Source: Hyphomicrobium_A sp963722495 (GTDB lineage: Bacteria > Pseudomonadota > Alphaproteobacteria > Rhizobiales > Hyphomicrobiaceae). From it: a stretch of 64,000 bases of DNA. Made by a program: the position numbers and the translations under genes. Each line of letters begins with the position of its first letter. Positions within the stretch are counted from its first letter, which is position 1. The stretch is taken from the NCBI GenBank assembly GCA_963722495.1, contig CAVRND010000008.1, positions 124,001 to 188,000 of the forward strand, read 5' to 3'. Shown here one piece after another: positions 26,011 through 34,469 of this stretch. The notes under the pieces were generated by a model. It saw only the letters and a program-made list of their open reading frames with translations. It searched no databases and was not told the origin of the DNA.

Positions 26011-27716
26011 GACTTAAGCTGGCCTGCGCGGAAAGTTCGTAGGACCATGTCGAGTCCAACGGGATCAACGTCTCCATCCTCGGCCACTCGCTGGTCGTCG
26101 AGAAGCCGTGCAACTTCATGTGCACCGGCCGCCGTTCCCCGTTGCCATCCTCAATAAATGCTACTGACCCACTACCGTGAAGTAGAACTGTTCTGTGCAC
26201 AATGTCGTGGAATATTGAGCGTCGGTGTGCGTCCTTGAGAATTTCGCGAGTTAGGTTGGCATCACGAATGCGCTCGAGCTGCCGTTGATACTCCGACGGA
26301 TGAAGCTCCCTTACCGCCTGGATTTCATGTATTCCCGCTAAGTACGCTCGCGCTTGAGCGAGAACATCCGCGACGTAGGGATATGCTCGGTCGGTCTCCG
26401 GTAGCGCTTCGAGATATTGAAGAGTGGCCCCGCTAAAACTGACGATTAACGGATCGATCAATAGTTGCTTTATCGCGCTAGCGAGGTCGGCATCCGCACT
26501 ACGCAACGTCGCCACCAAAATGGATGCTGCCGCAACCGGCTGCATAAATAGATATCCGACAGCCTTGCCGCACATGAGATACCGCTGCGCCGGATTAAGC
26601 CCCAGGGTTTCAACATCGACATTAAGGGGTGTCCCCCGCAGGTCACGTCCGGCGATTAGATCGGCAACCGCCTGGCAAAGACGGCGCTTGCCGCTGGCTA
26701 GCCAGAGGGCGAGCGTCCTATCAAAGGCACTTCTTCGCTTCTCGATCCATTCCGTTGTGAAGCTATCGAAGCTTCCGATCGGCAGGGCGTCATTCTCACG
26801 TCCGACCATATCCTCGACATACTGAATTGCCGCGTCCGCGCAATCACCCTTCAGCGTGGCGCGAAGCGCGCCATCGATGAGATCAACCGTTCCGTTGTTC
26901 TGAGGCTGAACTTGGCGAAGGGCATTGAAGAGGAGCTGACCCAGATTGGTCGGACACCATGCCCCTGAGGCGAAGAGCACTTGGCTCGCAACGTGGACTG
27001 TCGCTGGGCCGCAGATCTCGGTAACTCGACTAGCTGCGGATATCGCCTCGTTGGTCGGCGTCACCTTTGCTTGCACAAACGGGAGAATCGCAGCTGCTAG
27101 GATGTGGGCCTTGTCTGTATCCGTTTCGGCCGCGTCGATAAGCGCCGAAGCCGCGCTGACTGTTCTTGCCCGCGCATCGTCTTCTGAATGTGCGGTTCTA
27201 GAGATCGCTGTCAGTGCCGAGAGCCGGACCTTTGGATTTGCATGCCCCATTAGCTCTCGCATCTGTGCAAGATCTGCGGTGGCAATCAATGCAAACGTCA
27301 AATGCTCGAGTGCAAGCGCATGGCCCTCGCACGCTTTCACCACAACATCGTTCGCGCGCGTTTTTTCTGCCCTGAGCCACTCTACAATGGCTTCGTTCGG
27401 CCTGTTCGCCATTAAGTCGCTGCCGCCCTTTTTTACGAGCGTGTGAGTGCAGCGCATCATGCGATCGACCGGAACGTCCGTTAACTGCGGTATCGCGCGC
27501 CGGTAGAAGTTTTGCGCAACGAAGAAATCGTGGCCAGTGAGCGCCTCAAACTCTGCGCTCTCGATAGTGGAGAGCAGGTCGATATTGGCGCGATTGTGAA
27601 GTTCGACACATTCGGTGATCAGCTCGTCTGTCTCGCTGAAATCCGCCTTCGACGATGAAGCTGAGTAGGGTGCCGTCGCGATAGCTATTCTTCACCGATC
27701 TTTCCGAGTGGTTCAT
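26007..27716 (-). CDS. Large helical (HEAT-like) protein of a two-gene island (frameshifted)
   Basis: About 569 residues. The ATG at 27716 is preceded by AGGAGGGG. The N-terminal 60 codons read on after one base is removed near 27655 (ADFSETDELITECVELHN). The C-terminus reads YELFRAGQLKS after adding one T near 26030, and its TGA overlaps the next ATG. The middle shows helical-repeat character (MGHANPKVRLSALTAISRTA, then helices of 30-40 residues), like HEAT/armadillo proteins. No catalytic motif is seen. Codon GC is lower than in parC. It is likely a scaffold or sensor partner of the downstream nuclease-like protein. Confidence 0.75.
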
Positions 27717-27863
27717 TGCGATGACCCCTCCTAGGTGGGCGTAGTCGTGACGGGCAAGGCGCGGCGACCTGAGGAACTTCACGCTGGCGAATCCGTGCGC
27801 CGACCCTGACGCAAGCGGAAAGTGCGCTTGAGTCACAGGAAAGAATCAAGCGATCTGAGGGAC
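27717..27863. promoter_or_regulatory. Divergent promoter region of the island genes
   Basis: 147 bases lie between the two-gene operon (minus) and a plus-strand gene at 27864. Both ribosome sites are visible (AGGAGGGG on the minus strand, GAGGGAC on the plus strand). I see no clear -10/-35 or operator. Confidence 0.35.
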
Positions 27864-28486
27864 ATGACAAAGCACATCCTCTCGCTCCGCTACGACGGGC
27901 TCGACGCCGCCAGCCACCACGGGATCGGCACCGCAGGATCCAAGCAGGTCATCGGCGGCGCGCAGATCCTGCTGGGTGCGCACGCGCACTACTACGCCGG
28001 CGGCAAGGTCCCCGACCGTGTCGACGATCGCGGCGCAGGCTTCAAGAATTTCTCGACGTCGGACGCCGCCAGGGCTCGGTCATCTTCGACATCGCGCTGC
28101 TGATCACGGCGACGCCGATTTGGGACGTCGCGGAGGCGCACTACGGTTTCGATCGGTTCTTCGCCAAATCCTACGCCGCTCACCGCGCGGGGAAGCTGTT
28201 CGAAGAGCCGCCGCACCAGCGCCGCGCGGACGGACCCGGCGGCCATGCGCCGCTGCCCGATCTCGACTACGCGCGCGAGCACGAGCGTCGCCGGCTTCTG
28301 CAGCGCATGCAGCAGGCCGTGAGCTTTATTTCTGCGCCGCTGGGCATCACGGCTTCGGTGGTTGAGGTGTCGATCGACGGCAAGCGCATCGACACCCTGC
28401 GCGCCCGCCAGCCGGGCACCAACGACATCCATGAATGGCTGCAGGCCTTCCGCCAGGGGAAGGTCGGTTCGAGCCGCTTTCAGTGA
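27864..28486 (+). CDS. Uncharacterised protein (possibly DUF7946-like), frameshifted
   Basis: About 206 residues once a frameshift near 28049 is bridged. The N-terminus HILSLRYDGLDAASHH, then QVIGGAQILLGAHAHYYAGG, then after the break GSVIFDIALLITATPIWDVA and a basic helical tail ending GKVGSSRFQ. The pattern recalls a family of small proteins (I think DUF7946) found in mobile or accessory regions; this is from memory and needs a profile search. It diverges from the two-gene island, so it might be a third component. Its codon use is GC-rich, unlike the island genes. Confidence 0.6.
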
Positions 28487-28516
28487 TGTCGTCGGCGCTG
28501 TCGGGCCGCGACCCGC

Positions 28517-28879
28517 TCACTTCCAGATCAACGTGCCTTCCTGGATGACCAGCGTCTTGGCCTTGCAGTAGTCGACCGGCGCGTCGAAGTAGCCGCCGTC
28601 GGTCAGATGGATCTGCGTGCGCACCTCGCACTTGCCCTCGTCCGTCTCGAAGTCGAGCTTGATCGTGTCGCCGGGCTCCAGGCGATTGGAGAGCCAGTTC
28701 TCGCTCCACTCGCCGTCTTCCTGCGTGCGCAGTTCGATTGCGGTGTCGTTCGATTGGTTCTCGACGTCGAAGTACCAGTGCTTGTCGTCTTCCGCGTTGG
28801 CCGGGCCGGCGGCGAACATGCCGACTGCCAAGGCCGTTCCGACTATCGCTGCCGCAATCGCGGCGGTCGTGCGCGTCAT
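28517..28879 (-). CDS. Small secreted hypothetical protein
   Basis: A 120-residue protein with a signal peptide (AAIVGTALAVGMFAAGPANA). The mature part is acidic and aromatic-rich (HWYFDVENQSNDTAIELR), with two Cys that could form a disulfide (GKCEVRTQ and VDYCKAK). GGGGGAACC precedes the ATG at the right distance. Probably periplasmic; family unknown. Confidence 0.75.
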   Translation of the reverse strand: MTRTTAAIAAAIVGTALAVGMFAAGPANAEDDKHWYFDVENQSNDTAIELRTQEDGEWSENWLSNRLEPGDTIKLDFETDEGKCEVRTQIHLTDGGYFDAPVDYCKAKTLVIQEGTLIWK

Positions 28880-28944
28880 TTTCGGTTCCCCCATTTTTAT
28901 GTCGTGATGCAGGCGTGGCTTCGCTCGATCGTCGCGCCTGCGGA

Positions 28945-29676
28945 TCAATGTCCCGTGCCGAACTTGTAGACGATCTCGGTGGTCGCGGTGCCGACCACGG
29001 GATCGAACTGCAGGGAAAAGGGCGGCGAGATTCCGCTCTCGGTGCGCGCGTCCTTGCCGTAGTCCGCGTAGCGCGCCTCGTTGCGCCAGAACCATCCCTC
29101 GTGCATGGCGACTTCCAGCCCGCCGCCGACAAACCAGCCGCCGGCGTCGTAGCTCTCCAGACGGCCGCCCGGCAGCGGCGCGCCGGTATAGCTGTTGCGC
29201 AGGGCCGCGCCCGAGAAGTGCGTCTGCGTGTAGCCGACGCTCCAGTAGTTGAGGATGTCGGGCGTCATGAGCCAGCCGGCGCGGGCGCCGAGGAACCACG
29301 TCTGGTCCATGCTGGTTTCGGCGGTCGTGAAGACCGCGTCGCTCACGCGTCCCTGCATGCCGGCGAAGTCGTAGTTGAACAGCACGCCGGCGACGATCTT
29401 TTGCGTGAACTGGTAGTCGTAGCCGAAGCCGACTTCGCCCAGCCAACCTTTGCCGGCGTGATCCGTCTTGGCGCAGGACACGCAGCCGGCGGGGCTATCG
29501 GTCGTCGTCGTCGCGTTCCAGAAGCCGTAGCCGATACCGGCATTGGCGTAGAAGCCGGTCCAGCTCTGCACTTGCAGCGGGACGGGCGCGGCGGGTTCGT
29601 AGCCGTCTGCGCAGGCAACTCCCGCTGCGCAGATCAGACACGTGGCGATGACGAGTGAAGAAAGTTGCCGGCGCAT
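28945..29676 (-). CDS. Outer-membrane beta-barrel protein (Omp25/31-like porin family)
   Basis: A 243-residue protein with a signal peptide (ATCLICAAGVACADG). SWTGFYANAGIGYGFWNATT is the typical first strand of the rhizobial Omp25/Omp31 group. Alternating aromatic/polar strands run to the last residues, ending IVYKFGTGH rather than the classical terminal Phe. About eight strands fit the length. It starts about 65 bases upstream of, and on the same strand as, the small secreted gene. Confidence 0.85.
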   Translation of the reverse strand: MRRQLSSLVIATCLICAAGVACADGYEPAAPVPLQVQSWTGFYANAGIGYGFWNATTTTDSPAGCVSCAKTDHAGKGWLGEVGFGYDYQFTQKIVAGVLFNYDFAGMQGRVSDAVFTTAETSMDQTWFLGARAGWLMTPDILNYWSVGYTQTHFSGAALRNSYTGAPLPGGRLESYDAGGWFVGGGLEVAMHEGWFWRNEARYADYGKDARTESGISPPFSLQFDPVVGTATTEIVYKFGTGH

Positions 29677-29789
29677 GGATGCCCCCGAAGTGCATGGCGC
29701 GACGGATCATCGCCTCAAGGGCGTGGACGGATTCTGTTGGCCGTGTCTCGCGCCGGCGGCGTGGCCGCTGTCCGCGCCCACAGGCAAAT

Positions 29790-30491
29790 TCACGGCCAGC
29801 GGGAGAAGCACTGGACGAAGTACGTGCACGGTCCGAAGAAGCAGGTGCCGTTGGCGACCCCGACACCGATGTGATTCATTTCCGTGCCGACCAGATGTTT
29901 GCGGTGACCCGACGAGTCGAGCCACATCCTGAGCGCGCTCTCGGGCGTGGTCCCGTTCCCGCGCGCGATGTTCTCCGTAATTCTGATCACGCGCTGACCC
30001 GCGATGTTGCGGCGTTGGTAACGCTTGGTCGGTGAGCTGCCATCGGGGGCGAAGTGATCGAAATAGCTTCGCCGTGCCATGTCCTGGGCGTGATCGAAGG
30101 CCGCCGCCGAGCAGACCGGATCTTCCGTGAAAGCGGGAAGGCCATTGCGGCGCCGAAACGCGTTGGTGATTTTGATCGTCTCCGCCGCCTGCACTTCGAA
30201 CGCGTTCAGCTTTCGCGGCGGCGCAGCCGGGGGCGCCTGAACAACGGGAGTGGGAGCCGTTGCCTGCGGGATCGTTTCCGTCTGCCACGCACTGGTGCGC
30301 GCACCGGCAAACGCGGCGACCGGCAGCAGCATCATGAGGACGAGATGCCCGAGCACCTTGGCGACGCGGTGCCCGGCCAAGCTAGTGCCATGCGCGTGAC
30401 CGGACCGAAGTCCCACTATTGGCGTCCCCTCGAATCGCTTCGTTAGTCCGATGAGATCATGTTGACCCTGAATGTGCGCTGGTCTGGGCAA
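29790..30491 (-). CDS. CAP (SCP/PR1) domain secreted protein
   Basis: A protein of up to 233 residues. After a hydrophobic signal-like segment (VLGHLVLMMLLPVAAFAGA) and a proline-rich linker comes the CAP domain. Its putative cavity residues are seen as His in FDHAQDMARRSYFDHFAPDG, Glu in IRITENIARG, and His in WLDSSGHRKHL and NHIGVGV. Bacterial CAP proteins are secreted, with mostly unknown roles. The start is uncertain; an internal ATG in MMLLPVAAF could also serve. Two cysteine pairs near the C-terminus (TCFFGPCTYFVQC) could form disulfides. Confidence 0.85.
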   Translation of the reverse strand: MPRPAHIQGQHDLIGLTKRFEGTPIVGLRSGHAHGTSLAGHRVAKVLGHLVLMMLLPVAAFAGARTSAWQTETIPQATAPTPVVQAPPAAPPRKLNAFEVQAAETIKITNAFRRRNGLPAFTEDPVCSAAAFDHAQDMARRSYFDHFAPDGSSPTKRYQRRNIAGQRVIRITENIARGNGTTPESALRMWLDSSGHRKHLVGTEMNHIGVGVANGTCFFGPCTYFVQCFSRWP

Positions 30492-30572
30492 GATTGTCGC
30501 CGTTTAGCGGCGACAACCAACAGCGTAGCGGCGGACGCGGGCATGGCGAGCGGCTGACGAGCCGGGGCCGCG

Positions 30573-31322
30573 TTACTCGGCCGTCTTTGAGGCGACGGCA
30601 GACGGCAGGTTGACGCGCCGCGACAGCGCCTCGGCGCTTTCCTTGCGCTCGCTGTAGCGGTCGACGAGGTAGCCGGCGCGGTCCCTGGTCAGCAGGGTGA
30701 ACTTCACCAGCTCCTCCATCACGTCGACCACGCGGTCGTAGTAGGCCGACGGCTTCATGCGGCCGTCCTCGTCGAACTCCTGGAAGGCCTTGGCGACCGA
30801 CGACTGGTTGGGGATGGTGATCATGCGCATCCAGCGGCCGAGCACGCGCATCTGGTTCACGGCGTTGAACGACTGCGAGCCGCCGCTGACCTGCATCACC
30901 GCCAGCGTCTTGCCCTGCGTGGGCCTGACGGCGCCGACCGACAGCGGGATCCAGTCGATCATCGACTTCATGACGCCGCTCATCGCGCCGTGGCGCTCGG
31001 GCGAGCACCACACCTGGCCTTCCGACCAGGCGGCGAGCTCGCGCAGCTCCTGCACCTTGGGATGGGTGTCCGGCGCGTCGTCGGGAAGCGGCAAGCCGTG
31101 CGGGTCGAAGATGCGCGCCTCGGCGCCGAACGTTTCCAGCAGGCGCGCCGCTTCGAACGTCAGGAAGCGGCTGTAGGACCGCGCGCGCAGCGAGCCGTAG
31201 AGCAGCAGGATGCGCGGCCGGTGCCCGGCGGGCGCTCCCACTTCCAGCTTGCCCGAGGCGGGAATCTGAAGGTGCTGGTGCGAAACGTTTGGAAGCGTAT
31301 CGTCGGCGCCGTTCTTGCTCAT
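30573..31322 (-). CDS. arsH: Arsenical resistance protein ArsH (NADPH-dependent FMN reductase)
   Basis: A 249-residue flavodoxin-fold enzyme that oxidises trivalent organoarsenicals. The FMN-binding loop is in YGSLRARSYSRFL; the family motifs WCSPERHGAMSGVMKSMIDW, VSGGSQSFNAVNQMR and MITIPNQSSVAKAFQEFDED are intact. Its ATG overlaps the TGA of the arsC gene upstream (ATGA). It is the last gene of the arsenic operon. Confidence 0.95.
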   Translation of the reverse strand: MSKNGADDTLPNVSHQHLQIPASGKLEVGAPAGHRPRILLLYGSLRARSYSRFLTFEAARLLETFGAEARIFDPHGLPLPDDAPDTHPKVQELRELAAWSEGQVWCSPERHGAMSGVMKSMIDWIPLSVGAVRPTQGKTLAVMQVSGGSQSFNAVNQMRVLGRWMRMITIPNQSSVAKAFQEFDEDGRMKPSAYYDRVVDVMEELVKFTLLTRDRAGYLVDRYSERKESAEALSRRVNLPSAVASKTAE

Positions 31323-31747
31323 TGCTGCTCACTGCCGGTCAGTTTTGCCACGACCTCACCGTCCTCTTTTGTGAATGGCCCGATGTCGGCATTGGGCAGG
31401 ATCTCCAGAACCCGCTCCGATGGCCGGCAAAGGGCCACGCCCAATGGCGTCACGACAATCGGCCGGTTGATGAGGATCGGGTGCTGCATCATGAAATCGA
31501 TCAGTTGATCGTCGCTCCATTTGGTGTCGCCGAGCCCGAGTTGGTCATAAGGCGTGCCCTTTTCGCGCAACAGCTCGCGCGGCGCGATGCCCATGCGCGC
31601 GATAAGGCCGACGAGTTCGGCGCGTGAGGGTGGGTCGTTCAGGTATTCGATGACGGTCGGCTCCTCGCCGCTCTGCCGAATCATCGCCAATGTGTTGCGC
31701 GAGGTTCCGCACGCCGGGTTGTGATAGATTGTGATGCGCATGGTCAT
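31319..31747 (-). CDS. arsC: Arsenate reductase, glutaredoxin-dependent type
   Basis: A 142-residue ArsC of the plasmid R773 type that reduces As(V) to As(III) with glutaredoxin. The catalytic Cys is in YHNPACGTSRNTLAMI, with the Arg-containing motifs NRPIVVTPLGVALCRPSE. The ATG at 31747 overlaps the stop of the fusion gene; an alternative ATG at 31741 exists. This is a second arsenate reductase of a class unrelated to the fused one upstream. Confidence 0.93.
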   Translation of the reverse strand: MTMRITIYHNPACGTSRNTLAMIRQSGEEPTVIEYLNDPPSRAELVGLIARMGIAPRELLREKGTPYDQLGLGDTKWSDDQLIDFMMQHPILINRPIVVTPLGVALCRPSERVLEILPNADIGPFTKEDGEVVAKLTGSEQQ

Positions 31748-32971
31748 TCCGCCGCCTGATGCGCTTTGCTTATCTTGCCCGCCGGTCCCGGTACAGCGGC
31801 CAGAAGCCAACGCGCCAACAGCAGGCCGCACAGAGCGCCGACGAGCTGCGCCGCGATGAAGGCGGGAACGTCACCCAGCCGGATGCCGGCAAACGTATCC
31901 GAAAAGGCGCGCGCGATGGTGACTGCCGGATTGGCGAAGGACGTCGATGCGGTGAACCAGTAAGCGGCGATGATGTAAAGGCCGACCGATACCGGTACGG
32001 CGGCCGGCTTGGCTCTCAGCGTTGCCAAAATCGTCAGCAGCAGGCCGAAGGTCGCCACGCCCTCGGCGAACCATTGGCCGGGGCCGCTCCGCACCTTCAC
32101 TCCAGCCTGCCAAAGCGGCAGATCGAACATGGCGTGGGCAACAAGCACGCCGACGAGCGCGCCCGCCACCTGCGCCAGCACGTAAGATGCTGCGCTGCGG
32201 CCGCCGATGTCGCCGCGCAACCAGAAGGCGCCGGTCACCGCCGGATTGAAGTGCGCCCCCGATATCGGGCCGAGCATGGTGATGAGCACGACGAGGATGG
32301 CGCCGGTCGGCAGCGTGTTGCCGAGCAACGCCAGCGCTTCGTTGCCGCCCGCCAGCCGCTCGCCCATGATTCCCGGAGCCGATGACGGTCGCGAGCAGAA
32401 ATGCCGAGCCGATGAATTCCGCCGCCAGCCGCTGCGCCAACGTCGGCGCGCTCATCGCGTCGGCTCGGGCTTCGCTGGCCTTGGTGCGGCCGATGTCGTC
32501 GAGGTGCTTCTGCAGCGAAAGCCTGCTGAGCGACGACAACGGCAAGTTCGTGAAGATGCCGATGCGCTGGTACAGCATGCGATGCGTATCGGCGAAGGCG
32601 AAGCGGCGCTCGCTCTCGGTCCCTGTCGCTGCCGAAGGGTCAGGCAGTCCCCAGTGCGCGCTCATCGGCTGACCCGGCCACACGGGGCAGGTTTCGTTGG
32701 CCGCGTCGTCGCAGACGGTGAAAACGAAATCCAGGGCGGGCGCGCCGGGCGCCGCGAACTCTTCCCAGGATTTGGAGCGCAGCGCGCTGGTGTCGTAGTT
32801 CAGCTGGTTGAGAAGCTCCAGCGCGTAGGGATGCACGCGGCCGCTCGGCTGGCTGCCGGCGCTGAAGCCTTTGTATCTGCCGTTGCCGAGCCGGTTGATG
32901 ATGCATTCGGCCATGATCGATCGCGCCGAATTGTGGGTGCAGAGAAACAGTACGTTCAGCGGCTGGGTCAT
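31744..32971 (-). CDS. Fusion of thioredoxin-type arsenate reductase and aquaporin (AqpS-like), one frameshift
   Basis: About 409 residues if one G is removed near 32373 (GGCTCCGGGAATC to GGCTCCGGAATC). Residues 1-140 form an LMW-phosphatase-type ArsC: P-loop FLCTHNSARS, second Cys in FVFTVCDDAANETCPVWPG, and LPDPSAATG. No stop separates this from the membrane channel domain (LAQRLAAEFIGSAFLLATV), which has the NPA boxes SGAHFNPAVTGAF and SFANPAVTIARAF. It would reduce arsenate and let arsenite leave down its gradient. No efflux pump gene is present. It overlaps arsR and the next arsC by ATGA. Confidence 0.85.
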
Positions 32972-33321
32972 TTTTTTCCTCCCTTACTGGTACAGAGCAT
33001 CTTCGATTTCTTGAAAGCCGTGCCGCAAAGCTCCGGCTGCCCTTGGCAGCAATCCTCGGTGAGATAGGTGAGGAGCTTGCGCATGCCGTCGAAATGCACC
33101 GCGTAGCGGATGTAGCGGCCTTCGCGGGTGGAATGCAGCAGTCCCGCGCGATCGAGCTCCTTGAGATGGAACGACGCGGCTGTCGGCGCGGCGCCGACCG
33201 CCTCCGCGATCTCACCCGCGGGCAGTCCGGAGGGGCCCTGGCGCACGAGCAAACGAAAGATGGCGAGGCGCTGCGGGTGCGCGAGGGCGGCAAGCGATAT
33301 GACGGCTTCTCTTGAGTCCAT
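32968..33321 (-). CDS. arsR: ArsR family arsenic-responsive repressor
   Basis: A 117-residue winged-helix repressor. The DNA-recognition helix is in AAPTAASFHLKELDRAGLL. The C-terminal Cys cluster DCCQGQPELCG is the As(III) site of the type known from Acidithiobacillus rather than the helix-3 site of E. coli. It would repress its own operon and release it on arsenite binding. A perfect palindrome sits 3 bases before its ATG. Its TGA overlaps the ATG of the ArsC-aquaporin gene. Confidence 0.95.
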   Translation of the reverse strand: MDSREAVISLAALAHPQRLAIFRLLVRQGPSGLPAGEIAEAVGAAPTAASFHLKELDRAGLLHSTREGRYIRYAVHFDGMRKLLTYLTEDCCQGQPELCGTAFKKSKMLCTSKGGKK

Positions 33322-33324
33322 GGC

Positions 33325-33352
33325 GCACACTACAAGAAATCTTGTAGTGTGC
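33325..33352 (-). promoter_or_regulatory. ArsR operator overlapping the ars promoter
   Basis: GCACACTACAAGA and TCTTGTAGTGTGC form a perfect inverted repeat with 13-base arms and a 2-base centre. On the minus strand, TTGCAC at its left edge and TAGTGT sixteen bases later could be -35 and -10, placing the transcript start close to the arsR ATG, possibly leaderless. Repressor binding would block the polymerase. Confidence 0.85.
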
Positions 33353-33382
33353 AAATAAAATAGATCGGCAATGCGCCTGCGC

Positions 33383-33422
33383 GAAAAAGAAGGCGGCGCC
33401 CGCGATAATCGCGAACGCCGCT
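33383..33422 (-). terminator. Intrinsic terminator between secreted-protein gene and arsR
   Basis: GGCGGCG and CGCCGC form the outer stem, with an inner GCGATAATCGC palindrome. On the minus strand it is followed by CTTCTTTTTC. It ends transcription from 33737 before the ars promoter. Confidence 0.75.
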
Positions 33423-33449
33423 TATCGTTTGGGTGGCAGCTGAGGTCGC

Positions 33450-33737
33450 TTACTTGGTGACGGCGCCCTTCACATCGACGGCGACGGTACGGGTGTTTCC
33501 GTCCTTCGTCGCGGAGCCGCGCCAGACGCCGTTTTCGTCCTTGGTCAGATTCGAAATGCCGGTGTAGCCGAGGTGCGAAAGATGCTCGCGCGCCTGCTGC
33601 TCGGTGAAGAGGTTGCCCTTCGGAGCGGTCGTGGTCTCCGTCGACGCGCCGGGCGTCGCGGCCGGGGTTTCGGCGAGGGCGGGCAGTGCCACGAGCGAGG
33701 TGGCCAAGGCAGCGGTAATTGCGATCGTGCGGATCAT
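33450..33737 (-). CDS. Small secreted protein, PepSY-like
   Basis: A 95-residue protein with a signal peptide (IAITAALATSLVALPALA). The mature domain (EQQAREHLSHLGYTGISNL, then GVWRGSATKDGNTRTVAVD) has the helix-then-beta layout of PepSY/BON-like periplasmic modules. AGGAGT precedes the ATG at good distance and a terminator follows. Common as an uncharacterised protein in Hyphomicrobiales. Confidence 0.75.
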   Translation of the reverse strand: MIRTIAITAALATSLVALPALAETPAATPGASTETTTAPKGNLFTEQQAREHLSHLGYTGISNLTKDENGVWRGSATKDGNTRTVAVDVKGAVTK

Positions 33738-33807
33738 GTTGCGATACTCCTTTGGGGAAGCTGGATCGGCGCCGGCGCATGGTCAGCGCGCGCCTTGAGA
33801 GTAGTAG

Positions 33808-33831
33808 GCGGGCGGCAGATTGGCCGCCCGC
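33808..33831 (-). terminator. Hairpin downstream of the pqqA-like gene
   Basis: GCGGGCGGC and GCCGCCCGC form a perfect 9-bp stem with a 6-base loop, ten bases after the stop of the pqqA-like gene. There is no T run, so it may act as an attenuator or mRNA-stabilising element rather than a full terminator. Confidence 0.55.
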
Positions 33832-33841
33832 GCAATCATCG

Positions 33842-33931
33842 TTAGATAATGTCGATCTCGGCGGGCATGTAGCTCGTCACTTCAAGACCGACTTCCTGCT
33901 CGCGTACCTGCGGCTTGTTCCAAGATTTCAT
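33842..33931 (-). CDS. pqqA: Orphan PqqA-like precursor peptide of pyrroloquinoline quinone
   Basis: A 29-residue peptide. It starts MKSWNKPQVRE and contains the conserved block EVGLEVTSYMPAE. In PqqA the Glu and Tyr of the E-V-T-x-Y motif are cross-linked by the radical enzyme PqqE to become PQQ; both are present at the right spacing. GGAG lies eight bases before the ATG. The peptide alone is inert and needs PqqB-E, none of which is in this window. Extra unlinked pqqA copies are known in some methylotrophs. Length and motif make this call firm despite the small size. Confidence 0.85.
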   Translation of the reverse strand: MKSWNKPQVREQEVGLEVTSYMPAEIDII

Positions 33932-34178
33932 CGGGCGTCTCCATGTTTTTTTCGATGGGCGCACCTGCGCCGATCTCTGATGGAGATGTGGGGGTGCGCG
34001 CCATCACACGCCAATCACGTTGGCGTTGAACGCGGTCACGCTCGTTCACATGAACGTGCTGGAACGCTCGAGGAGCGACGCGCAGAGAGCACGCGATGTG
34101 CGAGCCGGCCGAAGACAACGCAGAGACAACGTAGGAGGAGACGCCCTCGCTGCGTGATGTCCGCGGCCGGCAAGTGGG
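33932..34178. other. Intergenic region upstream of pqqA-like gene
   Basis: 247 bases hold the pqqA promoter region and the 3' flank of the gene at 34179. Short near-palindromes (GTTCACATGAACGTG near 34045) occur. No further open frame is supported. Confidence 0.35.
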
Positions 34179-34469
34179 TCAGGCGTGCATCTTCGACTTC
34201 AGGAAGCCGATGGCGAGCGCGCTGAGCCCACCCATGATGCCGCCGCTCGCAAAGGCGGAGACGATGGTGCCGATATCGAGGCCGGAGGCGGCCGCGGTGC
34301 CGCCGACGCCGAGCAGGGCATGGATGAGCTGCCCGCCGATGCCACCGCCAAGCGCGCCGGCAATCGTATTGCCCGCCGTGCTCATGCCGGTGTCTTTGGT
34401 GTAATTGCCGGCCGCGTTGCCGGCCAGGGCGCCGCTGGCAAGCTGGATAAGGAGAGAAGCGATATCCAT
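34179..34469 (-). CDS. Small glycine-rich membrane protein
   Basis: A 96-residue protein rich in Gly/Ala. Two or three hydrophobic stretches (TIAGALGGGIGGQLIHALLG, IVSAFASGGIMGGLSALAIG) suggest a membrane protein like small, widely conserved Hyphomicrobiales proteins of unknown role. The start at 34469 is selected by GGAAGG seven bases upstream. Confidence 0.75.
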   Translation of the reverse strand: MDIASLLIQLASGALAGNAAGNYTKDTGMSTAGNTIAGALGGGIGGQLIHALLGVGGTAAASGLDIGTIVSAFASGGIMGGLSALAIGFLKSKMHA

